Origin: a virus | DNA: 31,693 bases | Reading direction: 5' to 3' (one strand) | Virus record (IMG/VR): IMGVR_UViG_3300020470_000119 | Location: 1 to 31,693 of that record | In this document: positions 13,101-20,417 of the stretch, piece by piece | How positions within the stretch are numbered: position 1 is the first letter of the stretch | Layout: each line of letters starts with the position of its first letter | Position numbers and translations under genes: made by a program | Notes under the pieces: model-generated | What the model was told of the DNA's origin: nothing | What the model saw: only the letters and a program-made list of their open reading frames with translations | The model's database searches: none

Positions 13101-13136
13101 TAACGATGCGAGTCTTCCTATCACGGCTCTATGCAC
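10131..13136 (-). CDS. Large tail-fibre-like structural protein with cupredoxin-like modules
   Basis: The 1001-residue protein opens with GTG at 13136; a second GTG at 13124 (starting IGRLASLKTT) is equally likely. N-terminal part: two cupredoxin-like modules ending YYYNCEYHGPMNG (about 137-149) and LYYQCTSHPAMTG (about 276-288), both C-x2-H-x2-M. The second also has HPFHI upstream, a full potential type-1 copper ligand set. Middle: many short Ala/Thr/Val repeats (GVADYATLAGLATEA-like) typical of cyanophage fibres. C-terminal: a third module where the motif is lost (LFYYGAGVGSTGGSMGN). It is preceded by a late promoter. Probably a fibre or whisker contacting the host surface; copper binding is untested. 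Confidence 0.85.
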   Translation of the reverse strand: MHRAVIGRLASLKTTYQKGTITNTLLYTATQLVTLSVSASNQVEDELTHSVSISRSPEQVDYFVDADNADDYKFTGGDIGDVPQYDPDITLIRGVKYTFKLLTGVDNYGQNTATGQGSETGTVSWITASGDSANTYYYNCEYHGPMNGQIIVQSGSGGNSYTINVTNNGSGAYTLSGNDRLGAVSGDNLNVTITEGDTINFVVNAPGHPFHINYANVTGTANHVGTGAGGAHPFRIQTGPAIGGGNTPYTNGVTGNDANGVPGNSLVTFDVPDDAPDTLYYQCTSHPAMTGKFNIVSTDAGHKDSDYLAYGIPMEVGGNALYEDITLKAGDRIFVTSSEPGVSFVAIASKSFPNVKLDVAKLLGSQNSYISSTAFPQINDNVGLVTATNDGVATIHVSNRNSDRSASVSVGIASGDISTFTLADYFLFGLRLKPLQDLTIDNIGLAKDQTLVTRASRTDVAFAAYTAPIDEGATGVGTDGDVNTTGVITATAFVGDGSQITGVTAAGFGVSISNNMSPIGVAATINFGEYLNVSPISAGIVTVSVPNIVGTALTAQSLAVGVAVTRADTAGVADYATLAGLATEAVVSQSTTGNAATASLALGVGTNFDIVSYNPIRTYDKFYGDGSMLTNITAVGSGIEVKDDGSVVGTASTIDFGLSIDVGALVNGSTTLSVQKVPHADICGVASYSDKCGVATFATNSGIASNALNANFAQTSSFSTLTGAAETSKSLYTEFQGNFKPLPVTIGGKTINHRYNGIGSDRTVNIQGYNSPYLRFEVGQTYRFENAAQQANYPIEFYYAASGDPVGFGTTSPSKMTQGVTVTGSYTEIEVTEETPQLFYYGAGVGSTGGSMGNSVQVFNHEFHKFVKVGEYKNLAGLKTCTHTQMFEGRATAWYMNTNLGVGNSDYTPGDRSHNVSSIEQVSTGVYTVNFADAMKDNNYAVVINGRGTNNFPGGLVRGTVYDRTTTGFGVTIYNGIPAVEDLRDVNIVVYGGQDGEPTYL

Positions 13137-13145
13137 TTTTTTTAG

Positions 13146-13152
13146 TATTTAT
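13146..13152 (-). promoter_or_regulatory. Late promoter ATAAATA
   Basis: Minus-strand ATAAATA at 13152-13146, in the 49-base gap between the divergent fibre and epimerase genes. The expected start near 13140 leaves only a very short leader before the GTG at 13136, which favours the GTG at 13124. Confidence 0.6.
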
Positions 13153-13185
13153 CTGTGCTAGAATATATACAGTAAAGATTTTAGT

Positions 13186-13971
13186 ATGTATATTCTTACT
13201 GGAGCTGATGGATTCATTGGCAAACACTTCAAGAGTTCTCTTGATGGTGTAGTTGAAGTTGACCTAGAAAATTGTCTGGACTTCTTAGATAACTTTAAGA
13301 GTTGGGACAAGATAGATATGATCATTCATCAAGGTGCGTTGTCCTCTACAACCAACAAGAACCTTGAGATGGTATACAAATATAATATTGACTTCAGTAT
13401 TAAATTATTTGAGATAGCAATTAAATATGGTATCCCTGTTAAGTATGCTAGTTCAGCATCTGTCTACGGTAATCAACAAGGCATTATAAATCCCCTGAAT
13501 TACTACGCATTATCTAAAGCAACAGTAGACTACTGGGTCTTGGATAATATAGAACGCTTTAGATATGTTCAGGGGTTTAGATACTTCAATGTGTATGGAT
13601 CAGGTGAGCATCATAAAGGAGCGATGGCATCACTAGTCAGTCAGTTCCAATGGCAAGCAGCTACTGGTCAAATACATCCGTTTGAAGGCTCCGATCAAAT
13701 TCTTCGTGACTATGTGTGGGTAGGGGATCTGGTGAATGTAGTGTTATCGAACACTGCGGGCTCTGGCATATTCGATCTTGGCACAGGATCGCCAACAGCA
13801 ATTGGCACTGTAGCTCAACTAGTTTCAGCAAAAACGCAGTCGAAATTGATTCCAATCCCATTTCCTCCTCATCTTAAGGGTAAGTACCAATATTATACCA
13901 AAGCTGACATGAGTTGGTTGAAAGATTATAATTTCTTAACAATTGAAGACTATCTTAATCGCCAGGTATAA
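13186..13971 (+). CDS. ADP-heptose epimerase-like SDR (HldD-like)
   Basis: The 261-residue protein is the only plus-strand gene. It has GADGFIGKH (Rossmann), HQGALSSTT (HldD-type substrate segment), YASSASVYG, the catalytic YALSK, and FRYFNVYGSGEHHKGAMAS, which is highly typical of ADP-L-glycero-D-manno-heptose 6-epimerase (HldD/RfaD). It is shorter than the bacterial enzyme (~310). A HldA-like kinase, HldC-like cytidylyltransferase and GT9 transferase lie nearby. It diverges from the fibre gene and converges on the cupin gene with a 17-base 3' overlap. Only weak promoter elements (TAGAAT at 13159-13164) are seen. A related nucleotide-sugar epimerase is the alternative. Confidence 0.85.
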   Translation: MYILTGADGFIGKHFKSSLDGVVEVDLENCLDFLDNFKSWDKIDMIIHQGALSSTTNKNLEMVYKYNIDFSIKLFEIAIKYGIPVKYASSASVYGNQQGIINPLNYYALSKATVDYWVLDNIERFRYVQGFRYFNVYGSGEHHKGAMASLVSQFQWQAATGQIHPFEGSDQILRDYVWVGDLVNVVLSNTAGSGIFDLGTGSPTAIGTVAQLVSAKTQSKLIPIPFPPHLKGKYQYYTKADMSWLKDYNFLTIEDYLNRQV

Positions 13972-14311
13972 GTCTGTGTGAATCCTCATCAAAATGTTCA
14001 GTAGAAAATTCAAATAATTCTGAGTCTTCTAGTGCAAGCATCTGATGTCTAGTTCCTCTACAACAATGAAAACTATCACCAGGTTCTAGCAACATAGTCT
14101 TTGCAGAATCTCTATCATTATCAGAACTATAAAACAATTCGATCCTTCCTGACTGTAGGTAGAAGGTCTCATCTTTTAGTATGTGATAATGCCATGAGCA
14201 CCTGTGGTTTTTCTTAATAAACAATAGCTTACCACAATACTCATCAGAGTTAGCGATCCATTTCTCGTAACCCCAACCTTTATCTACAAATTTAGGTTGT
14301 TTCTTTTTCAT
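13955..14311 (-). CDS. Cupin (mannose-6-phosphate isomerase-like)
   Basis: The 118-residue protein is a single cupin. KGWGYEKWIAN opens it; motif 1 is H41-Y-H43-x4-E48-x6-G55 (HYHILKDETFYLQSG), and motif 2 is PGDSFHCCRGTRHQM with H82/H89. The three-ligand motif suggests a metal site. The WGYE(K/E) start and overall size resemble the C-terminal domain of type II phosphomannose isomerases and small sugar-phosphate cupins, so it may isomerise or bind an early sugar phosphate of this island. Its ATG overlaps the HAD gene (ATGA, 14308-14311), and its 3' end overlaps the convergent hldD-like gene. Confidence 0.8.
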   Translation of the reverse strand: MKKKQPKFVDKGWGYEKWIANSDEYCGKLLFIKKNHRCSWHYHILKDETFYLQSGRIELFYSSDNDRDSAKTMLLEPGDSFHCCRGTRHQMLALEDSELFEFSTEHFDEDSHRLIPGD

Positions 14312-14655
14312 TTAAAAAAATCCTCATCTTTTACACCTTTGTCATCAATAAACAAATCAGCATGGGGTTTACCGAAGATTAACTCATGGTATTTACACCC
14401 CCATATATCTAGCTGCATTTTAGTCAGAGGTTCTACAATCTCTTTCGCTTTTGCTTTCGCTTCTTCATTAGAAAGATGTTTATTTCTTCCCATTGCACGA
14501 GCAGTCATGTACATAATGTAATGTCCTTCATCATATAACTTATTAATCTTTTCTATCCTATCCTTTTTAGGAGTAGCACCTTCATACTGACATGCATTAC
14601 ATGTACCAGGTGTACAGATAGTACCATCAATATCAAAGCAGTATCTTTTAAACAC
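14308..14655 (-). CDS. HAD-superfamily phosphatase (capsule/LPS type)
   Basis: The core protein of ~115 residues begins VFKRYCFDIDGTICT with the HAD nucleophile pair D-x-D-G-T, followed by MTAR (motif II) and LFIDDKG (motif IV). The order and short cap resemble EcbF/BcbF-type capsule-biosynthesis phosphatases. Start: GTG at 14655 overlaps the upstream stop by eight bases and fits the family's N-terminus; ATGs at 14703 and 14754 are in frame but add a non-conserved leader inside the upstream gene. Three cysteines (CTPGTCNAC) near the active site are unusual. It may dephosphorylate a heptose or another sugar phosphate; GmhB itself has a different Cys/zinc layout. Confidence 0.8.
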   Translation of the reverse strand: MFKRYCFDIDGTICTPGTCNACQYEGATPKKDRIEKINKLYDEGHYIMYMTARAMGRNKHLSNEEAKAKAKEIVEPLTKMQLDIWGCKYHELIFGKPHADLFIDDKGVKDEDFFK

Positions 14656-16441
14656 TTTTGTGGTGGTAGGGTAAGGATCCAACGAAGATTGAGTTGTCTG
14701 CATAACCTTTCTTGTGTTTGTTTTTATTTTCTTTTCTATAAACCATTTTAGCATGTTCTGGAAGATAAAGGTAGTCCACTGCAGAATTGTCTATAATATA
14801 CAAAACATCCTTAATAGTTTCTGCCATAGTATCACCAGAAAGATTCAATGAAGTATTGAATAGCATAGGGACACCAGTTCTATTATAGAATTCTTTAATT
14901 ATATTATAGTAATTCTCATTCTGTTCTTTAGTAACAGTTTGTATCCTACATGTACCATCAACATGAATAACACCAGGTATAATATCTCTCTTATCTTCTA
15001 AGACATCAACTGCATACATCATGTAAGGTGTCTCTTCCATGCCACGAAGATCAAACCATTCATGTACATACTCTGCTAAAACAGTAGCAGCAAATGGTCT
15101 AAAGAACTCTCTTAATTTAATTTTATTAACTTGTACTCTAGCATCAGGTATAGTTGGATCAAACAACAGAGATCTATTACCTAAAGCTCTTGGTCCTTGC
15201 TCTGATCTTCCTTGAAATAATGCTACTGCATTTCCTTTCTGGATTACATCTACAACATCAGAAACCTCTGCAGAATATGAATCAGATGGTGCATAGTATT
15301 CTCTAGTTGGTCCCAGATACAAACTCTTCAATGGTTTTATATCATATGATTGAGAGATAGAATAATGATTATACAATGCCATACCAACAGCAGTTCCTGC
15401 ATCGGTAGAGATAGGTTCAACATATAATTTATATCCTTCTGGTAAATGTTTAAGATACTCATAGTTAGCAACACAATTTAAAGCACACCCACCAGACAAA
15501 ACAATATTCTTAGAGTCACCCAACTCTATTGCTTTCTTAATAAGATTAATCATATAAGATTCAAAATCCTTTTGTAATCTGTAAGCAAGATTACAAAGAT
15601 ACTGAAACTTTTTCCTAGGATCTTTTATACTTCTAAAGACAGGTACTTTCTTAACATAATCATATGGTATAAACTCTGCCCCACAACTACCTCGTTCCCA
15701 CATACTCTCATCAATCTCACCATCAATAACAAATGGTTTAATGTTTGGATCTTCTTCACCCCAAGGAGCAAGACCCATCAAAGTTCCACACCCAAGGTGT
15801 CCCCACCCAAAGTAATTAGCAATACCAGAATAAACCATACCAATACCAGTGGTAGGTTCTGGACAAGTCGGTGGTTTAATTGCTTCCTTAGGAAACTTAT
15901 TAGCTAGAGTATACCAAGGAACAACTTTCTTATGAACAGTCTCAAAGTTACAAGGATATGATGCTTTGTATATTGTTTCAACTTCATGAGAACAATCATC
16001 AACATGAGCACCTGCACCATCAACAATGACACATGTTGCATCTTTAAATCCAGAGTTATAAAATCCAATAGCAGCATGATATAAATGATGCTCACTACTA
16101 AGATTATTAAATAAAGCTCTCTCAGATTTAGATGCTTTATGAACTAACTGGACACAGGTATCAATAGTTTCATCAACTTTACGATAAGAAATCCCAGACT
16201 TTTTAGATTTAATATCTTCATCAGAATGAAGTAAACCTGCACCTAATACAAGTGCTACATTGGGATCAATAAATTTAGCAACTTCACATAAAGATAAGAA
16301 AGGTTGGTTGTCATGTTTCTTATGACTCAACCTCTCTTCTTCTAATACTAAATCAAGTACACCATCCTTCACATAAGCAACAGATGCATTATGTGTAGCA
16401 TTAAATGCTAAGATACTATTTGCTGAGAATTCCATCAACAT
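14648..16441 (-). CDS. Carbamoyltransferase (NodU/CmcH family), copy 1
   Basis: The 597-residue protein has both domains of O-carbamoyltransferases. The N-terminal Kae1-like metal/ATP domain has THNASVAY, VLEEERLSHKK, HHLYHAAIGFYNSGF and GGCALNCVANYEY, with VEPISTDAGTAVG. The C-terminal YrdC-like domain has LFQGRSEQGPRALGNRS, REFFRPFA, VDGTCRIQTV and PMLFNTSLNLSGDTM. Such enzymes make carbamoyl-adenylate from carbamoyl phosphate and ATP and transfer the carbamoyl group to a sugar or antibiotic hydroxyl. The start is 16441 or M3 at 16435; the gene overlaps the kinase by about 26 bases. Copy 2 lies at 17555-19381, across the Hld pair. Confidence 0.93.
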   Translation of the reverse strand: MLMEFSANSILAFNATHNASVAYVKDGVLDLVLEEERLSHKKHDNQPFLSLCEVAKFIDPNVALVLGAGLLHSDEDIKSKKSGISYRKVDETIDTCVQLVHKASKSERALFNNLSSEHHLYHAAIGFYNSGFKDATCVIVDGAGAHVDDCSHEVETIYKASYPCNFETVHKKVVPWYTLANKFPKEAIKPPTCPEPTTGIGMVYSGIANYFGWGHLGCGTLMGLAPWGEEDPNIKPFVIDGEIDESMWERGSCGAEFIPYDYVKKVPVFRSIKDPRKKFQYLCNLAYRLQKDFESYMINLIKKAIELGDSKNIVLSGGCALNCVANYEYLKHLPEGYKLYVEPISTDAGTAVGMALYNHYSISQSYDIKPLKSLYLGPTREYYAPSDSYSAEVSDVVDVIQKGNAVALFQGRSEQGPRALGNRSLLFDPTIPDARVQVNKIKLREFFRPFAATVLAEYVHEWFDLRGMEETPYMMYAVDVLEDKRDIIPGVIHVDGTCRIQTVTKEQNENYYNIIKEFYNRTGVPMLFNTSLNLSGDTMAETIKDVLYIIDNSAVDYLYLPEHAKMVYRKENKNKHKKGYADNSIFVGSLPYHHKSV

Positions 16442-17213
16442 CTTCCATTGTCAAAGTATATGTACCAGGATTTTGTACTGCAATAGCTGCACATCTATTA
16501 GCAAAATTAATAGACTCTCTCATGTCAGGTAATTGTATGTAATAGAATACTAATGCTGCTAAGAATGTATCACCTGCACCACTTACATCAAACACTCTAG
16601 TAATAGGTACAGGAAATGTTTGATGATCCCATAATGCACCATTAGGTCCATTAGTTACAATCATATTCTTACCATTAGGTATATGATTAGGATCTAACAA
16701 CTCAAACTCTTTCTTATTAATTTTATATACAACATTATTATATTGTGTTGGTAATTTTTTCTTCTTAGTGTCAACAAATATTTTAATACCTGGATTCTTA
16801 GGTGCTATTATATCAATCAAATTATTATCAACAAATCCTTTATCATAATCAGATATAACAACAGCATCATACTCCAGATGCATTGCTGCCATTCTAAGTT
16901 CTGCCTCACGCAAAGGTTTTACAACAGGTTCATTATCAAGACGCATCACCTGATAGTTAGACTTCTCATCAATATATCTTGTCTTAGTAATAGATTCTTT
17001 ATTAGTAAGGAAGTTTACATTGATACCAAGAGACTTTAAATTCTCATTAACATTCGCTGCCATACCAGGAGCACTTTGAGTCTCCCTATATTTCATAACA
17101 GGTACAGGTGCTTCAGGACTTAGACGACTACATGAACCATAAGCCCATACATCAGTACAACTATCCCCTATCAATAATACATTGTATTGTCTTTGAAGTT
17201 GCATACTTTTCAA
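16416..17213 (-). CDS. HldA-like heptose-7-phosphate kinase (PfkB family, compact)
   Basis: The 265-residue protein matches the kinase domain of HldE/RfaE: VLLIGDSCTDVWAYG, RLSPEAPVPVMK, PGMAANVNENLKSLG, ITKTRYI, QVMRLDNE, and the PfkB signature DVSGAGDTFLAAL with catalytic D215. It is expected to phosphorylate D-glycero-D-manno-heptose 7-phosphate to the 1,7-bisphosphate. The bacterial domain is ~318 residues; here the segment between GINVNFLTNKES and ITKTRY is about 25 residues shorter. The start is at 17213 or M4 (17204), both overlapping the cytidylyltransferase end. In most bacteria kinase and nucleotidyltransferase are one protein; here they are two overlapping genes in reversed order. 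Confidence 0.88.
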   Translation of the reverse strand: MKSMQLQRQYNVLLIGDSCTDVWAYGSCSRLSPEAPVPVMKYRETQSAPGMAANVNENLKSLGINVNFLTNKESITKTRYIDEKSNYQVMRLDNEPVVKPLREAELRMAAMHLEYDAVVISDYDKGFVDNNLIDIIAPKNPGIKIFVDTKKKKLPTQYNNVVYKINKKEFELLDPNHIPNGKNMIVTNGPNGALWDHQTFPVPITRVFDVSGAGDTFLAALVFYYIQLPDMRESINFANRCAAIAVQNPGTYTLTMEDVDGILSK

Positions 17214-17562
17214 TCCTATCGTAGAATTTTAATTCAGCGGCCCAATAAGAACCAATAACTGATTTGTGTTTCCAATCAGAACCAACCACCATTATATCAG
17301 GTTTGATCTCTTTTACCAATTCCTCAAGAGATTCATCACTATCAAAGTACCTAACCTCATCAACTGCTTGCAAAGCAACCAACATCAATCCCCTATCCTC
17401 TTGATTATATATTGGTCTGGTTGGTCCTTTCTTCTCCCTCACTCTATCGTCAGTATCAATACCAACTACAACATAATCTCCAAGAGATTTTGCCCAGTTA
17501 AGTAATGATACATGACCAACATGAAGGAGATCAAATGTTCCATTAACAAAAACCTTAGTCAT
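17161..17562 (-). CDS. HldC-like heptose-phosphate nucleotidyltransferase
   Basis: The 133-residue protein is a HxGH nucleotidyltransferase: VNGTFDLLHVGHVSLLNWAK with H14-x-G-H17, GIDTDDRVREKKGPTRPIY, and IMVVGSDWKHKSVIG in place of the ISSTK-type loop. It matches the C-terminal half of HldE and stand-alone HldC, which transfers AMP from ATP to heptose-1-phosphate. Glycerol-3-phosphate cytidylyltransferase is the main alternative, but the adjacent HldA-like kinase supports heptose. The ATG overlaps the end of carbamoyltransferase copy 2 by eight bases, and its 3' end overlaps the kinase by ~50 bases. Confidence 0.88.
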   Translation of the reverse strand: MTKVFVNGTFDLLHVGHVSLLNWAKSLGDYVVVGIDTDDRVREKKGPTRPIYNQEDRGLMLVALQAVDEVRYFDSDESLEELVKEIKPDIMVVGSDWKHKSVIGSYWAAELKFYDRIEKYATSKTIQCIIDRG

Positions 17563-19381
17563 TTTTAATCGTAACTAGCTTACCAAATTCAGGAAGATAC
17601 AAGTACTCAATATCAGAATTAGAAAGAGTGCGTAATGCATCATCGAGAGTTTCAACCAGAGGTTCTCCACCCAAATTAAAGGAAGTATTAAAGATGATAG
17701 GGCAACCAGTTTGTTTAAAGAATTCATTGATGAGTTTGTAGTAGTTCTCATTTTGTTCCTCAGTTACTGTTTGTATTCTACATGTCCCGTCAACATGTAT
17801 GATAGAAGGTATCTTTTCTTCAACACCTTCTTGACACTTAACAGCATACATCATGTAAGGAGTGTCTTCCATGTCAACTAAATCAAACCACTCATGTACA
17901 TGCTCTGCCAAAATAGAACCTGCAAATGGTCTGAAGTATTCACGATGCTTAACCTTGTTAACAATATCTTTTCCTTTAGGATCACGAGGATCATATAGAA
18001 TAGATCTGTTACCAAGAGCACGAGGACCAGACTCAGATCTACCTTGGAATAATGAAACGATATTCTTATTCAAGATAAGATCTACAACATCCTTATCATT
18101 AGCATCAGTTATCTCTGCATTATATTTCTCAGCAACTGATTCAACATCATCCAATTTATAATTATAATCTATTCCAAGATACAACCCACTATAATCTTTA
18201 ACCTCTTCATTCTTACTCACTTTATGATACCAATAAAGAGCAGCACCTAATGCAGTACCAGCATCACTAGAGATAGGTTCAACATATAAATTAATACCTT
18301 CATCCTCTAACTGTTGCTTATAATAATAGTTAGCCACACAATTCAATCCATATCCACCAGAAATTACAACATTATTATTAGATGTAGTAGCAACAGCAAG
18401 TCTAATCATCTCAACCATCTTCTCCTGAGATGCTGTCTGTACAGCATAAGCCATGTCTCTACGATTCTGTAACCTAGAGAGGTCAGACTGTTCAATGTCT
18501 GGTGGTGCTTGCCATGATGAATCAAGACCTTCATTAACAATACCAGAGTTAGGATAGTATGGTATGAATATATTAGGATTCACATGTCTATAATCACCAT
18601 CACCTTCTGGAGAAAATATTGGTCCCATAGATTCATTAGGTTTACCGTATGGAAATAATCCCATAGTTTTACCTGCTTCTATCCCCCTAAAACCACAGTA
18701 CATAGTGACTGCTTCATATGCTTTCACAATACCACATGTCTGATCAATAACAATTAAAGATGATCCTTTATCATCAGGATCAATCAAGGAGTTATCAAAC
18801 TCACCATCCACCTGCCTTACAGTAGGACCATTACCACCAACATGTTTAAAGAGACAACTAATATCAGATGGATAATCACATCCGTATATACTTTCTACCT
18901 CCCAAAATGTTTGTTGCTTATTAAAAGATCCAAATCTAAAAGCAGATCCTGCACCATCAACAATAAGAGCAACTGCAGTATCAAATCCAGAACGATAGAA
19001 TGCTGCAGCAGCATGAAGTTTGTGATGGATAAGACTAAGATCTTTTACCTGAGGATGTTCACCACCATGAAGTATATTCTGATAAGCAACATCCCTATCA
19101 ATCAATCCAAGTTTTCTAGCCCAACCTGTATAGACATCTTCAATACTATACTCTAGTTCACCAGCAGTCTCTTTAAGATTTTGTGTATGAGCAACCAAAA
19201 GAACATCAAGTTGATCCTCTCCAATGTGCTCCTTCATCTTCATCATAGAAGCAAGAGGAGCACCATCATATTTTTGTCTTGTAAGTCTTTCTTCTTCAAT
19301 AGCAAATTCAATTTTGCCATCCTTTAAAAGACAACACCCTCCATTATGTCCACGGGTGATTGCACCAATCCATTGTGTCAT
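17555..19381 (-). CDS. Carbamoyltransferase (NodU/CmcH family), copy 2
   Basis: The 608-residue protein has TRGHNGGCCLLKDG, IEEERLTRQKYDG, HHKLHAAAAFYRSGF, GGYGLNCVANYYY, VEPISSDAGTALG, LFQGRSESGPRALGNRS, HREYFRPFAG, VDGTCRIQTVTEEQNENYY and IIFNTSFNLGGEP, the full two-domain carbamoyltransferase set. The C-terminal half resembles copy 1 closely, while the N-terminal acceptor-side half differs more, suggesting the two modify different hydroxyls or sugars. It overlaps the heptosyltransferase-like gene by ATGA (19378-19381) and the nucleotidyltransferase by eight bases, so it is part of one operon. Confidence 0.93.
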   Translation of the reverse strand: MTQWIGAITRGHNGGCCLLKDGKIEFAIEEERLTRQKYDGAPLASMMKMKEHIGEDQLDVLLVAHTQNLKETAGELEYSIEDVYTGWARKLGLIDRDVAYQNILHGGEHPQVKDLSLIHHKLHAAAAFYRSGFDTAVALIVDGAGSAFRFGSFNKQQTFWEVESIYGCDYPSDISCLFKHVGGNGPTVRQVDGEFDNSLIDPDDKGSSLIVIDQTCGIVKAYEAVTMYCGFRGIEAGKTMGLFPYGKPNESMGPIFSPEGDGDYRHVNPNIFIPYYPNSGIVNEGLDSSWQAPPDIEQSDLSRLQNRRDMAYAVQTASQEKMVEMIRLAVATTSNNNVVISGGYGLNCVANYYYKQQLEDEGINLYVEPISSDAGTALGAALYWYHKVSKNEEVKDYSGLYLGIDYNYKLDDVESVAEKYNAEITDANDKDVVDLILNKNIVSLFQGRSESGPRALGNRSILYDPRDPKGKDIVNKVKHREYFRPFAGSILAEHVHEWFDLVDMEDTPYMMYAVKCQEGVEEKIPSIIHVDGTCRIQTVTEEQNENYYKLINEFFKQTGCPIIFNTSFNLGGEPLVETLDDALRTLSNSDIEYLYLPEFGKLVTIKND

Positions 19382-20403
19382 TTACCAAACCCTCTATTAA
19401 GTTGTGGAGTATTATCACAGCATTTAGAAGGTTGCTGTTCCTCTTCTAGTTTTAAATTACCAGAGTAAGCCTTAGACTTACCAAGTCTCTTTCTACAACT
19501 AGTGATTACTTCTTTAACATTTTCACCACTCATCTTCATACATTCATCGTTCATCATATCCTGATAGTCTTCTGCTGTCAACCTAATAGGTTGAAAGACT
19601 CGCTTACCCTTACCAATATCAATGATATCAAAGTTAGGATCATCTGGATATGAAATATTTTCAGGGAATGTAGCACCAATAACAGTAGTTACTGTAGTAC
19701 CAACAGACTTAGCAATATGTTGTCCAACACTATCACATCCTAAGAAATGATCTGCACACTCAATGATACCTGCCCATACTCTAATGTCTGCCTGTGGCCA
19801 AGCACATGGAATCTGATTTGAGTCAGGTGGATCAACAACAAACTGAAACTCAGACATGATGATGACAGCATAATCCTTTCTCAAGTTATTAATTATTTCT
19901 ACAATTTCTCTTTGATGAAAACTCCTTGAACTCTGATCAATAATATATTCTCCCTGTACCTCTGCACCTCTACCAAAAGGTTGAACAACTATTACCTTAT
20001 CCTTTTTCGTCTTTGCTTTAACTTGTTCTACAAGATTAATAGCATTGATTGCTTCGGTCTTAGATAATTTAATCTTTGGAACATCAAGTTCTCTGGGTTC
20101 ATCCAACCCATTGATTTCCATGTCATATGCTTGAGCTATATTACATTTCTGATTATAATAATGCCACCTCCTATAAGGTTCAGGTGTCATACAATCTCTA
20201 TGTTTTATCTTATCTTCAAATAGATTCTTATGCCAATGATCATATGCAAACTTATCCAGAACAGGATGACCTTTAAAGAAATTCATCCCTCCTTCTGCTA
20301 CGATAACAAAATCGTCATGGGTTTCAGCATACTTCTCTAGTGCAGGAATAGAAGCAATTACTCTACCAGCACCACCATTAATAAAAAATACTTTAGATCT
20401 CAT
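19378..20403 (-). CDS. Glycosyltransferase family 9 (heptosyltransferase-like)
   Basis: The 341-residue protein has a GT-B layout. The N-terminal GGAGRVIASIPALEKY resembles the 'GD.(l/v)...P.l..lk' start of ADP-heptose transferases, and the C-terminal HFLGCDSVGQHIAKSVGTTV, followed by TVIGATFPENISYPD, matches the GT9 donor-site motif (D-S-x-x-x-H-x-A...G-T). GT9 enzymes add heptose from ADP-heptose, which fits the HldA/C/D genes beside it. A basic, Cys-containing tail follows residue ~305. A weak late-promoter-like TATAAATT is in the short gap upstream. The acceptor is unknown: host LPS, or a phage protein. Confidence 0.8.
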   Translation of the reverse strand: MRSKVFFINGGAGRVIASIPALEKYAETHDDFVIVAEGGMNFFKGHPVLDKFAYDHWHKNLFEDKIKHRDCMTPEPYRRWHYYNQKCNIAQAYDMEINGLDEPRELDVPKIKLSKTEAINAINLVEQVKAKTKKDKVIVVQPFGRGAEVQGEYIIDQSSRSFHQREIVEIINNLRKDYAVIIMSEFQFVVDPPDSNQIPCAWPQADIRVWAGIIECADHFLGCDSVGQHIAKSVGTTVTTVIGATFPENISYPDDPNFDIIDIGKGKRVFQPIRLTAEDYQDMMNDECMKMSGENVKEVITSCRKRLGKSKAYSGNLKLEEEQQPSKCCDNTPQLNRGFGK

Positions 20404-20417
20404 AATAGTTATTCGAT

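Noticed and set aside
15904-16095. Hydrophobic minus frame inside carbamoyltransferase 1
   Set aside because: Lies fully within an intact enzyme gene with all motifs; composition explained by frame shift.
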